Source: Cinnamomum chago (Eukaryota; Streptophyta; Magnoliopsida; Laurales; Lauraceae). From it: DNA of 64,000 nucleotides. A model generated the notes under the pieces. It was not told the DNA's origin and searched no databases. It saw nothing but the letters and a program-made list of their open reading frames with translations. Position numbers and translations under genes: made by a program. The stretch is from NCBI GenBank assembly GCA_038049695.1, contig CP142456.1:68599922-68663921 (forward strand). Direction: 5' to 3'. This document shows positions 1 to 11,043 of this stretch, one piece after another; positions within the stretch are counted from its first letter, which is position 1, and each line of letters begins with the position of its first letter.

Positions 1-795
1 ATTACGCCGGCCGCCAAACCGCTAAGAAGCGAGCGATACATAGCGTAGCGGGGATATGTAGCGGCATAGCAGTGCGATTTGAAAAAATCGCCAAAAAAAT
101 CTGAATTTTTTTTAGAAAATCCAGAAAATTGTAAAATGAAAGAAAATGTGGTTCTTTTGCAAAAGTAAGTAAGAAAATTGGGCGTAGCGGTACCCTCAAT
201 ATATGAGGTCCTGAATCGTTATATAAATAGAAAATAATAGTAATGATTAGTTTTTTCACATGTATTTATGTTTCTTAGTTATGCTAATTTAGAAAGTAAT
301 GGAAAGCTCATAAAAAAAAAAAAACTAAAACATAAAATAAAGGCATAAGAAGACTTAAAAGTTAGGTCATTACTCATTAGTGAACATTGAACAATCAAAT
401 ATTAATACTTCAACATTTAAGGTTCAAATTCAATCAAGTGAATGATCTATAAAGTAATCAACATTCAACACCAATTTAGAAATGAAAAATAGTAGAGAGT
501 TAGTGAAGGAAATATGGATACCTTAATCATCACCAAAAGGAATGTCTGCCAAGATTCAAGGCGCTATGGTTATCCTCATCTTCCCCATTAATGTTATCAT
601 TTCTATTGGCACCTTATTGAATTTGATACTGATGAGCATTGGGATCCACAAATCCAAAGAAGACGGCCGCATCATAAGAACTTGGAGGAGGTGGAGGTGG
701 GTATCTTTACCATAGTCACCATATGAGTAGGACCCTGAAGCTGAAGACTATTATTCTCTTTGTCACACTTGACCATATGGAAAATACTGTGAGGG

Positions 796-3723
796 TCATT
801 GTCCACTATAACTAGGGTTCCATGAATCAGTCAATGATGCCGCTTGTTGTCCTCCAACATCTCCACCCATATTTCCTTGCTTATTACTACCTCTAGCCCT
901 AGGTGGTGAGTCTCTTCGGCGTTGTTGATAACCATGGCTTGGATTAAATCTTTCAGATGGAGGTAACTCCTGTACTTCCTCTACAGGAGCGACATCGTCT
1001 TCATCATGTTGATAGTATTCACTAGTACCATCTGTCTCACTGTCTCCTCCTCCATCTCCTCCACCATGGTTACTTGAAGAGACGGTGGTAGAACTAGCTT
1101 TCTCAGAAGATCCAATACGAGCAAGTTTTTTCTCACTCCTCCTAGTCCTACTGGTACCTTCTCCTTGAGGTGGCTGACCTTCTATAGGTGCCTCACCCAT
1201 ATCCTCATCTATCAACTCTTCAACCGTTCCCTGAAACCCTGGATCTAAATCTAGCAGTGGATCCTTTATCTCAGCTAGCAATGGGAGTAAGGGATCGTCC
1301 TCTCTGAATATGTGATCCAAATTAATAGGATAATAAGAAGGGTCATCCCTTGCCCTTCTCTCCTTAGTTATAGTTCTCAACTTCAGATTATAATGACAGT
1401 ATACAAGCTTGTTGAGTTTCTGCATGGTAAGCCGATTCCTGACATTCGTGTGGATCAAAGAGAAAGTGCTCCAATTTCTTTCACAGTTGGAAGATGTTGT
1501 AGTTTGACTAAGGATGCGAACAACCACTCTCCCTAAATGTGGAGCACTCTCTCCAAAATTCATCCACCAATCAGCTGAAATGCAAAATATAAATAAAGAA
1601 AATTAGATATTCGTAACCCTCAAGTCCTTCTAATCAATTAAGATAAATAGATCAAGATTCAAGACTATTGGGCAGGGTCTTTTGTTCATAGTCATACCAA
1701 GTGGCATCCTTCCAATCGATCGTATCACAAGAGGGCCAGCAAAGGTTCCTCTCTGTCGTGTATACATAGATATCTACAATGTGAATTAAAAATAAGTCAG
1801 TAAACCCCTATAGCATGTACGACAATTTGCACTTGGCGGCATAATTAAATTCTCTTACCTAACCACCCACTCACCTCTTGCATGGCATCAATTTGATCAT
1901 CTGCATTTAACAATCTCTTCAATACCTCTCGTAATCCTACCTGCAAGTCTGTATCTATTACTTCGGTGTGTAATTCGACATTGCGGCAATAGAATTCGGG
2001 ATTCAAAAAATATCCTACATTATAAATATGTAGAATGTACTGTGAGCAAACAAGATAATAAATACATTAGTTAGGAAGACAAAAGAGTATCAAATTCAAA
2101 GATATATATTAATTACCTACAGCATGCAATGGATGGTGCAACTGATAGTTCCGACAGGCATCAATAATGTTTATATATTTCTTGTGATATCTAACATTTT
2201 CCATAATTGCTTGCTTTGCTCGATCCATTCCTTCATATATGAAGTCCATTGTCGACTTGTCATCACCATCTACCATCCGCAACACTTTAACTAAAGGCTC
2301 AAAAACCTTTAATACCTTCTTAACTTTCTTCCAAAATTTATTGTCCCTCATTAGGTTTGGGACTTCAAACTCCGGACCACTAGTTGCATTACCCCATTTC
2401 GAACGAAGCCATTCTTCTGATGCAAACATCTGAATGAGTTCCGTTCTAAACCTTATAAGACTTTTCATAGCCAGAAAATGGGTTGCGAACCTAGTTAATC
2501 CTGGATGCAGTAAAGCATGGTTATTTGTGTATCTTTTCATCAAGCTTAACACCCATGAATGATCATATATAAATCTTGTAATTCCTCTACATGCCTTGAT
2601 CAATGAAGCTACTTTTGTCTTCCTTCCAATCTCTTCCAAGATGAGATCTATGCAGTGTGCTGCACATGGGGTTCAGAATAAATGGGTCCTCTTCTCCGTT
2701 AACTTCAAACCTGCTGCCTTGAAATTGGCGCCTTTATCTGTAACAATCTGTACAATATGCTCATCTCTCACACTCTCTACAACTTTATCCATAAGAGTGT
2801 ATATATATGTGACTGTCCGTCTATATTCAGTTGCATCAACGGACTTCACAAAGACGGTCCCAGCGACTGAATACACCAAAAAGTTTATTAATTGTGTTTG
2901 GGTGCTGTTGGTTCACCCGTCACACATGATGGTAACACCATTCTGTTGCCATATGGGCTTAAACATTTCCACCTAAGCTTTTATTTCTATATATTCTTCT
3001 TCAAGATATTTAGTGCCCACATCATATATGGAGGGCGCCTATATACCCCGCCTAGCTTCGGCGGCAACATCAGGAATAGTCTGGAAATATGGGGAATCCT
3101 GCTATAGGTGGTATGTTCTTGTGAATTAGCCATTTTGCTGTAGTTTTGGCCAATCTATCTCCTGTAGCCTTCATTACCCCTTTCACAACACTAGATATTT
3201 TTGGTTGCTTAGCTCCCTCTTTTCTATGTGCTAGAGGATCAACATGGGGATGAATTGCTCTTCTACTAGAGATAATTTTTACATCAACATCCCGTCCCTG
3301 GGTGCTAAATGCCCTACGCATGGACCTCGCAATGCCCCTGCCCCTGCCCTTGCTTGACACAGTAGTAGATGAGCCCCCCTGCATCATAATATTTGCTTCC
3401 AGAAAATGCACGACGTTCATGTTTTTCTTGTTGACTCATGATGAACTCTTGGCGTGTAGCCTCCAGCATCTTCCTCCTCATCAAAGAATTCATTCCCAAA
3501 TACATCAAAACGGGCAGCATCAACATCTTGCCACCTCTTTTTTTTTTATCTCTACTTTTCTAACTTTTTTTTGGCCAACCAAAGCTTTCATTTGTTCCCT
3601 GACTTCCCTTAGTACTTCGGTACAGCCAGCACCATTGCGAGAAATGTGGCCCAGGTGGTGCATGAATCTTGTAATGCCCCCATTAGTCACTTTCCCACAA
3701 AACTTGCATTTGATTTTCAACCT
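796..3723 (-). pseudogene. Decayed hAT transposase gene (BED zinc finger, DUF659, hAT C-terminal dimerisation)
   Basis: Read on the minus strand, the pieces appear in the order of plant BED-type hAT transposases. A BED finger lies at 3720-3520 (CKFCGKVTNGGITRFMHHL). A linker follows at 3420-3070. DUF659/RNase H-like core blocks lie at about 2940-2673 (GVTIMCDG, then VTDKGANFKAAG) and 2639-2109 (CAAHCIDLIL just before it, then HPGLTRFATHFLA). An intermediate exon-like stretch at about 2020-1860 reads YFLNPEFYCR. The dimerisation domain is at 1563-796 (CERNWSTFSLIHTNVRNRL) with an acidic, Ser/Gly-rich tail. At least two conserved tryptophan positions are TGA stops (after IMCDG near 2905 and before TPCAAH near 2670), and frames are split, so the gene looks inactive. 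Some gaps may be introns, because related genes are spliced. Confidence 0.85.
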
Positions 3724-4009
3724 ATTATTCTCAACTGCCTCACCAAAACTCCATGCGAGATCAATATGACGAGGTATTTTAAGTTATCAATTGGCAAACA
3801 CAAATAGACTGAATACCTGGCTATAAATATGAACAAGTATGTTAAAAATTAAAAAAAACAAAGAAACATGTTAGAGGAAACATATATCTAACGCTTACGA
3901 ATCATTCTCTTAACATTTAATTAGTTTTTCATTACTTAAAGTATATTTTTTTTTCAAAATTTTAAAAGATCCCAAAATAAGAAAATAAAATAGAATTAGG
4001 AAAAGACAA

Positions 4010-6320
4010 AGATATGTCGGATTGATCTATGCCAAACATAGATATAACATTTAGGAGTATTTTTCTATACATTTGATTGGCATTCCTTTATTAAAAATAT
4101 ATTTTTTCCAAAAAAGTAATAAAAATCTGAAATTAAATAATTAAACAAGTAAAAACAACAAGCAATATATGTTGGAATGATCTATGTAAAACATAAATAT
4201 CAAATCTAGGAACCATTTTCAAGATATTTGATTGGTATTCAAATATTCAAAATAATTATTTTTTCAAACAATAAATAAATATGAAAATAAAAATAGAGAA
4301 AAATCAATAAACATTCAAAATGTGATGGATTGATCTATGAGAAACATAGATCTATCATTTACAAGCAATTTCCAAGTGGTTTCATGGGTTGTCCATGAGT
4401 ATTCACATTTTTTTTTCAAAAAATAAATAAATCCGTCAATACAAAATAGAGAAAAATCAATAAACATTCAAAATGTGATTGATTGATCTATGGAAAACAT
4501 AGATCTATCATTTACAAGCAATTTCCAAGTGGTTTCATGGGTTGTCCATGAGTATTCACATTTTTTTTTTCAAAAAATAAATAAATCCGTAAATAAAAAA
4601 TAGAGAAAAATCAATAAACATTCAAAATGTGACGGATTGATCTATGGGAAACATAGATCTATCATTTACAAGCAATTTCTAAGTGGTTTCATGGGTTGTC
4701 CATCAGTATTCACATTTTTTTTTCAAAAAATAAATAAATTCGAAAATAAAAAATAGAAAAAAATCAATAAACATTCAAAGTGTGATGGATTGATCTATGG
4801 AAACATAGATCTATCATTTACAAGCAATTTTCAAGTGGTTTCATGGGTTGTCCATGAGTATTCACATTTTTTTTTCAAAAAATAAATAAATCCGAAAATA
4901 AAAAATAGAAAAAAATCAATAAACATTCAAAATGTGATGGATTGATCTATGGGAAACATAGATCTATCATTTACAAGCAATTTCCAAGTGGTTTCATGGG
5001 TTGTCCGTGAGTATTCACATTTTTTTTTTCAAAAAATAAATAAATCCGAAAATAAAAAACAGAAAAAAATCAATAAACATTCAAAATGTGATGGATTGAT
5101 CTATGGGAAACATAGATCTATCATTTACAAGCAATTTCCAAGTGGTTTAATGGGTTGTCCATGAGTATTCACATTTTTCTTTCAAAAAATAAATATATCC
5201 GAAAATAAAAAATAAAGAAAAATTAATAAACATTCAAAATGTGATAGATTGATCTATGAGAAACATAGATCTATCATTTACAAGCAATTTCCAAGTGGTT
5301 TCATGGGTTGTCCATGAGTATTCACATTTTTTTTTCAAAAAATAAATTAATTCAAAAATAAAAAATAGAGAAAAATCAATAAGCATTCAAAATGCGTTGG
5401 ATTGATCTATGGAAACATAGATCTATCATTTACAAGCAATTTTTAAGTGGTTTCATTGGTTGTTTATGAGTATTCACATTTTTTTCGAAAAAGAAATAAA
5501 TCCGAAAATAAAAAATAGAGAAAAATCAAGAAACATTCAAAATGTGACGGATTGATCTATGAGAAACATATATCAATCATTTACAAGGAATTTCCAAGTA
5601 GTTTAATGGGTTGTCTATGAGTATTCACATTTTTTTTCAAAAAATAAATAAATCTGAAAATAAAAAATAGAGAAAAATCAATAAACATTCAAAATGTGAT
5701 TGATTGATCTATAGGAAACATAGATCTATCATTTACAAGAAAATTTTAAGTGGTTTCATTGGTTGTCCATGAGTATTCACATTTTTTTTCAAAAAATAAA
5801 TAAATCTGAAATAAAAAATAGAGAAAAATCAATAAACATTCAAAATGTGATAGATTGATCTATGGAAACATAGATCTATCATTTACAAGCAATTTTCAAG
5901 TGGTTCCATGGGTTGTCCATGAGTATTCACATTTTTTTTCTTCAAAAAATAAATAAATCCAAAAATTAAAAAATAGAGAAAAGTCAATAAACTTTCAAAA
6001 TGTGATGGATTGATCCGTGGGAAACATAGATCTATCATTTACAAGAAATCTTCAAGTGGTTTAATGGGTTGTCCATGAGTATTCACATTTTTTTTTCAAA
6101 AAATAAATAAATTTGAAAATAAAAAGTAGAGAAAAATCAATAAACATTCAAAATGTGATTGATTGATCTATGAGAAACATAGATCTATCATTTACAAGCA
6201 ATTTCTAAGTGGTTTCATTGGTTGTCCATGAGTATTTACATTTTTTTCAAAAAATAAATAAATCTAAAAATAAAAAATAGCAAAAATAAAAAAAAATATG
6301 TATGCATGATGAAAGGGAAA
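4010..6320. repeat. Tandem array, ~153-bp unit, ~13 good plus 2-3 degenerate copies, each with an 8-bp palindrome
   Basis: The unit runs poly-T, 'caaaaaataaataaatc', an A-rich stretch, 'caataaacattcaaaatgtgat', then a dyad, 'atttacaagcaatttccaag', 'ggttgtccatgagtattcacat'. The dyad is GATCTATG-ggaaa-CATAGATC (for example 4944-4964), a perfect 8-bp inverted repeat with a 4-5-base loop. Its starts at 4332, 4485, 4639, 4792, 4944 and 5098 are 152-154 bases apart, and further copies continue to about 6170. Copies at about 4019, 4170 and 6310 are diverged, as is common at array edges. The array lies upstream of the transposase gene on the minus strand, inside the same element. Small open frames here (for example 4949-5164) are repeat artefacts. 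Confidence 0.92.
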
Positions 6321-6765
6321 CATGGATCTCATCATATTACAAGACTAGGAAGCATTTTATAGTACTTAGACTCTTAGAAAGAGATGAATAGATTATACTT
6401 TATAGATGATCTCAAAAGTTAAAAGACTAGAAAAAAACTGAAAGAAAAACATACCTAGATGGAATGGAAGCTTGGATCTTGTAGTTGTTTGTGTTTGATT
6501 CCTTTGAATTTGATGTTACTTCACTTACTTGTACAGTCTTGTAGTAAAATCTTGAAAATGAGTTGAAACTTTTGGAGTTGGGAGGCTTTTACAGTAGTAA
6601 AGGAGCCAAGAAAAAGATAGAAAGTGTGAAAAGGAATGGCTAGGGCTGGCTGGGGGGTTAAATACCCCCCACCCGCAACGTAGTGGCCGCCATGGGGTGC
6701 GATACTCGCCACAACCGCCGTAGCGTGGCAGCTGATATTTATATCCATGATGAGGACAACCCAAG
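6321..6765. other. Terminal region of the hAT element, GC-rich subterminal motifs
   Basis: Between the tandem array and copia A. It contains 'ggggggttaaataccccccac' (about 6653-6673), a self-complementary C/G cluster, followed by repeated 'ccgcc/gtagc' motifs to about 6735. No gene is seen; short minus-strand frames at 6521-6764 have no recognisable domain. It is read as the transposase-proximal terminus with subterminal repeats. Confidence 0.45.
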
Positions 6766-6779
6766 TGAGTTTGGAAAAA

Positions 6780-7692
6780 ATACTGATTTAGAAAAAAACC
6801 AACATTGCGAGAAACCCTAATACGACGAGCAATGGGATTATAACAAATAAAACCTTTTTGATTAGTGGCATATCTCAGAAATGCACACCGCCGAGATTAT
6901 GCGGTTAATTTTGTTCGTTCCGTGGGGGGTAGATGAACGAAGCAAACATAGCCAAAGGTATGTAGATGATCAAACAGTTTAAAATGCAGTGTTAATTGAG
7001 CAATGGTAGGTGATGGAAGACAGTTGATTACATGAACGGCAGTGGTGAGAGCTTCAGCCCAAAAATGAGGAGGAACTGATGATTCAATCAGCAGTGTTCT
7101 GGTTACATCAAGGAGATGCCTGTTTTTCCTTTCTGTGACTCCATTTTGTTGTGGAGCATACGGACAGGTATGTTGAGATGTGATTCCTGTAGTATTTAGG
7201 TAAGATTGAAAATTATTGGAAACATACTCCCCCCCTGAATCGGAGCGCAAAGTTTTAATGCATTTTGAAAATTGGGTTTCAACATAGCTAAGAAAAAATT
7301 GAAATGCATTAGGAACATCAGACTTAGAATGCAATAGATAAATCCAAGTAAATCTGCCGTAGTCATCAATGAATGTACCAAAGTATTTGAAATGGCTATG
7401 GAAAAGGTGAGGAGCAACGCCCCAAACATCGCTGTGAATAAAGTCAAAACATTCGGTGCTCTGTGTGGTGGAGTGAGGAAAAGGTAAAGTTTTATTTTTT
7501 CCTAATTTACAAGCATCACATTCAAAAGAAATAGAATCAATAGTTGTATTTAATAATCCAGATTTAAATAAAGTAGACATCGTAGAAGCATTTGGAGGAC
7601 CAAGTCTATTATGCCACAACCGAGAATTATTCTCAAGAAAAAAAAAACAAAATAATTGTTGTAAAGATTTATTCTGAATAAAAGTAGACACT
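6780..7692 (-). pseudogene. Copia A integrase (GAG-pre-integrase end, zinc-binding HHCC, DDE core)
   Basis: The open part covers 7691-6897. It shows LWHNRLGP (HHCC zinc finger start), CDACKLGK (CxxC), FIHSDVWG (first catalytic Asp), FIDDYGRFTWIY, LRSDSGGEY (second Asp) and APQQNGVTERKNRHL (catalytic Glu), then FWAEAL and HTFGYVCFVHLPPTERTKL. A TAA at about 6897 sits where related proteins have Gln. The match continues past it to about 6780 (CAFLRYATNQKGF, then YNPIARRIRVSRNV), so the stop is a mutation and not the natural end. In a live element this enzyme inserts the cDNA. The gene is broken here by the LINE on one side and the hAT on the other. Confidence 0.92.
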
Positions 7693-7701
7693 GGTAGAGA
7701 T
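7693..7701. repeat. 9-bp target-site duplication, left copy (LINE)
   Basis: TGGTAGAGA at 7693-7701 is repeated exactly at 8870-8878. The LINE sequence lies between the two copies and copia A sequence outside them. Confidence 0.85.
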
Positions 7702-8869
7702 GAAATTATGGGAGAGAGTTATTGAGAGAAGACTAAGAACAACAAACGTTTGAAAGAATCAATTTGGTTTCATGCCTGAGAGATCAACCATGGAGGCTAT
7801 CTTTCTCCTGAGAAGGTTAATGGAACAGTATAGAGAAGGTCAGAGAGATTTACATATAGTGTTCATTGACTTGGAGAAGGCCTATGACCGGGTTCCTAGG
7901 GAGATTCTATGGAGAGTACTGGAAAAGAAAAGAGTGTGTGTCGCATATATTGAGGCGATAAAGGATATGTATGATAGAGTCGTGACATCTATAAGAATGA
8001 CTGGCGGAGAAACTAAAGAGTTTCCTATCACGATTAGTCTACACCAAGGCTCAGTGTTAAGCCCGTACTTGTTTGCCCTAGTTTTGGATGAGATTACAAG
8101 ACATATTCAGGATGAGGTGCCGTGGTGTATGCTATTTGCAGATGACTTTGTGAGACAAAAGGGTTTAGGCTAAGTCGATGCAAGACGGAATATATGGAAT
8201 GCAAGTTTAGTCAAAGTAGGACACCTGGTAACATAGAAGTAAGTTTCGGCACACAAAAGATTGTAGAGAAAGAAAACTTTAGGTACCTTGGATCTATGGT
8301 GCAACGGGATGGAGAGATTGATACTGATGTAAATCACAGGATTTAGGCCGGGTGGACCAAATGGAGGAGTGCTTCAGGGGTTTTGTGTGATCGGAAAGTC
8401 CCCCTCAAGGTTAAAGGAAAGTATTATAAGGTGGCGGTACGTCCAGCGTTGTTATATGACTTAGAGTGTTGGGCAGTAAAGCATAATCATGTTAAAAAGA
8501 TGGAAGTTGCGGAGATGAGAATGCTAAGATGGATGTGCAGGATCATAAGGAGAGAGATGATTAAGAATGAGGAGATTAGGGTCAAAGTAGGAATAACACC
8601 GGTTGAAGATAAAATGAAAGAAAATCGATTGAGATGGTTCGGCATGTTAGAAGGCGCCCAATGGAGGCACCTGTTAAAAGGTGTGAAAGCATGGAGATTG
8701 TCAGGAGTAGGAGAGGGAGAGGGAGACCCAAGAGAAGTTGGAAAGAAACTATTAAACATGACCTTGCCTACATGGATATAACGGAGGACATGGCCCTAAA
8801 TAGATTTGATTGGCGTCGTCAAATCCATATAGCCGACCCCCATCTAGTGGGAAAAGGCTTGGTTTGGTT
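7702..8869 (+). mobile_element. 5'-truncated RTE-type non-LTR retrotransposon (LINE) in copia A
   Basis: The 1168-bp insertion begins inside the reverse-transcriptase domain (MKLWERVIERRLRTT) and ends in a short T/G-rich tail (ggtttggttt), without a poly(A) tail, as in plant RTE-like LINEs. It is flanked by perfect 9-bp duplications (7693-7701, 8870-8878). The 5' truncation and variable-length duplication fit target-primed reverse transcription. Its orientation is opposite to copia A. Confidence 0.9.
7702..8869 (+). pseudogene. LINE reverse transcriptase and C-terminal region, several frame breaks
   Basis: The clearest RT block is open at 7772-8173: [14 protein letters not shown] just upstream, [14 protein letters not shown] (the FxDxxKAYD motif), then [17 protein letters not shown], and FADDF in place of the usual YADD. 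A stop (TGA, about 7753) precedes it and another follows FADDF. The thumb/C-terminal region continues at 8383-8781 (ALLYDLECWAVK, EMRMLRWMCR, RLRWFG) and shifts frame near 8640-8700 to RSRRGRGRPKRSW and WRRQIHIADP, the usual ending of plant RTE-like proteins. No endonuclease domain is present because of the 5' truncation. Not functional. Confidence 0.9.
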
Positions 8870-8878
8870 TGGTAGAGA
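8870..8878. repeat. 9-bp target-site duplication, right copy (LINE)
   Basis: TGGTAGAGA, identical to 7693-7701. Copia A sequence resumes immediately after it. Confidence 0.85.
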
Positions 8879-9702
8879 AAACAGTCTGTCACGCTTAAGC
8901 CCCCTCGTGATCACTTCCCCCGACTCCCAGTCCTACACAACACAACCAAAAGAAGAAAATGAGACATTATAATTATCCTCAACAAGTTGACCAACAAAAA
9001 CTAAATTGGTAGCAACATGAGAAGACACTAAAACATTGGTTATGGTAACATGCCATGAGTATCACCAACAGAGGTGATGGGAAGATGGTCTCTATTGGCA
9101 GTTTGAACAGGAAGATTATCAGTGTAAGGAACAACATGCAGTGATGTTTTGGGTGAAGATGTCTTATGGTTACTTGCGCTAGAATCTAAGTACCACATAT
9201 GGGAAAGAGACGAATCAGTACCTGAGATGTTCATGGATGCCAAGCCATTGATAATTATTTGATTTACCATATCAGGAGTTAGAAGAGTTGGGGACGCAGA
9301 GTGTGATGAGGAACCAGGCATTAAAGAAGAATCAAACTGTAGGGAACCACTAAAGTCAGAGGGTGCAGATTGTTTAAAAGTCACTGTGTAAGCACTAGGA
9401 GCTGACTGTACATTATAATAAGTACCAGCAGCTGACGGTGCATAGTTGTGAGAAATAGAATTTCGAACATTCTTCCGACATTCGTCAATAACGTGACCAG
9501 TGGCCTTACAGTATATGCAGATTTTATCCTTGCATTGATTTGTGTAATGACCATATTTCTTACCGTTATAGCACTGAACTTTACTGATGTCCTGCAAAAG
9601 GGGTCTGGTTGTAGTAGCATAGGCAAGTGGAGCTTCAGTAGATCTCTGTTGTTCCAGAGTTGTTTTGGTAACCAGACTTTGTTCCTCTCTTAGAAGTTCC
9701 AA
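8879..9702 (-). pseudogene. Copia A gag zinc knuckle, protease and start of GAG-pre-integrase
   Basis: The open frame 9702-9040 contains a CCHC-like knuckle region (CYNGKKYGHYTNQC followed by CIYCKATGHVIDEC) and then the aspartic-protease start WYLDSSASNH, where an active protease has D-S/T-G/A. The match continues beyond the stop at 9040 in other frames (SSHVATNLVFVGQLVED near 9015-8960, SGEVITRG near 8915), showing one or two frameshifts. The TA-type stop after HGML is a decay mutation. This part would process and package retroelement RNA in an intact copy. Confidence 0.85.
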
Positions 9703-10274
9703 GAGAAGCCCGACTCATTAAGTTTGATCTAACGGTCTCAAACTTCGGACGATGTTTCATGAGAAACTGGTCTCGATGGCTATTTTGGTGTAAAGGAAGT
9801 AATTCTGGTAGAAAGCTTCAAACACAGTCGCAAACTTGATCTCATCATATTCAAACCACATTCGTTGAAACCCATTGTAATATTCCTGTATAGACAGGGT
9901 GCCTTGAGAAAATTGGGAGATGTCTAGCTCCAAGTGATTTTGTCGAGCCGCATTACCTTGTTGATAAATCTTTTTAAGATAATCTCACATCTCACGTGCA
10001 GATTTGCAAGGTTTCGGATTGAGAATGAAATGGGGTTCAACAGATCCTCGTGACCAAGTTTTGATTTTAGCATCCTCAGTTTTCTAGGCAGATGCAGATA
10101 TCTTGTCATCGTCCTCCGGTTTAGGTTTAGAACCATCGTGTAGCGCCAGAGTTCTTTCCCTTCCAAGTGGATTTGAAACTGGAAGGCCCACGTTGTGTAA
10201 GTTTTCCCATCAAAACGAATGAGGGTGGTTTCAGATTTCTCCATTAGTAGCATACTAAGAAGGATTTCAAACAA
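9703..10274 (-). pseudogene. Copia A gag (UBN2-type), frameshifted
   Basis: The minus-strand frame 10274-9924 starts with MEKSETTLIRFDGKTYTTWA (a typical copia gag start, Met near 10244) and then FQFQIHLEGKELW. From about 10150 the conserved continuation moves into another frame, so there is a frameshift. The gag match goes on through 9920-9703 in broken frames (around YYNGFQRMWFEYDE and FEAFYQ). It is a nucleocapsid/capsid-like structural protein, inactive here. Confidence 0.8.
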
Positions 10275-11031
10275 GAATCAATTGGTGATCCTTTACGTGG
10301 GCCCTGCCAAGGGATAGCAAGAAAAGTCAAGAAAGGAAGAGCAGCAGTAGAAACAGATAGCAGAAACAATCAATCAGCAGTAGTACAATAACAGAAAGAA
10401 AACAGCATCAAAACAGCAGCAGCAGTAGCATCACAAACCAGCAACAGCAGCAGCAGTAGGACAAACCAGCAGCAGCAGGACAAACCACCACCAGCAGTAG
10501 ATTAATTGAAACAAAGCAGCAGCAAGAGAGCTGTGTGGAACTCACAGATTTGAAAAAAAAAAAAAAAAATGCTGGGTGACCCTCTTTTCTTGCTTCAGAT
10601 CTTGTCGTGGGTCCCACTGTGTGATCAGTTGAATGATCAGAGGTCGCAGGAGGATAGGTAGAATATTTCTGCCACCAAGTAACCAAGGCCCAACCAATTT
10701 GGATGAGAATCCAAACTTTTGGACGGTTGGGATGAAACTGTGTGCGCAAAAGAGGAGATCCACAAAAGCAAGTAGAAACCCTACCTCGAAGCAGCAAAAA
10801 ATTGTGGAAAAATCTCTATAAATCCCAGGATAACCAGTCAACCAACCTCTATATTTCTCTCAAGGAAGTCTTGATCATCACAGGTGGGCCACGAAGCATC
10901 TGGGCTGATCAGCAACTAATTTCTTTGTCCCTGATGATGAGAAACTCCAGATATGCAGATCTGAATCTGTATCTATCAGTCTTGAGCAAGGCAGATGGTG
11001 AAGATGAATGCTACCTATCTTATTGAGCCTA
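10275..11031 (-). other. Copia A untranslated leader with CAG-rich tract
   Basis: Between gag and the primer-binding site. 10390-10520 is rich in CAG/CTG triplets in irregular runs. The 10-14 base A-run near 10552-10569 and the remaining sequence have no supported gene; open frames in it overlap on both strands and carry no domain. Confidence 0.6.
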
Positions 11032-11043
11032 GCTCTGATACCA
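11032..11043 (-). promoter_or_regulatory. Primer-binding site complementary to initiator tRNA-Met
   Basis: The minus strand reads TGGTATCAGAGC, the standard plant copia primer-binding site, complementary to the 3' end of initiator tRNA-Met. It abuts the LTR edge at 11044 with no spacer, which fixes the element orientation. Confidence 0.92.

Larger units (their letters stand above)
1..6765 (-). mobile_element. Large hAT-superfamily DNA transposon (BED-finger type), inserted in copia A
   Basis: The span holds a BED/DUF659/hAT-dimerisation transposase gene on the minus strand, with a long tandem-repeat region upstream of it. The right edge is placed near 6765 because the copia A integrase/pol reading (minus strand) can be followed down to about 6775 and then stops matching, replaced by a GC-rich stretch (about 6640-6740) that carries 'gtagcg/ccgcc' motifs. 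Similar motifs ('gcggc', 'gtagcgg') occur in the first 80 bases of the window, as expected for subterminal repeats of the two element ends. The left terminus and the 8-bp target duplication are not visible, so the element probably begins at or before base 1. Confidence 0.6.

Noticed and set aside
4949..5164. 71-codon frame in the tandem array
   Set aside because: It is created by the repeat unit and contains the same peptide twice.
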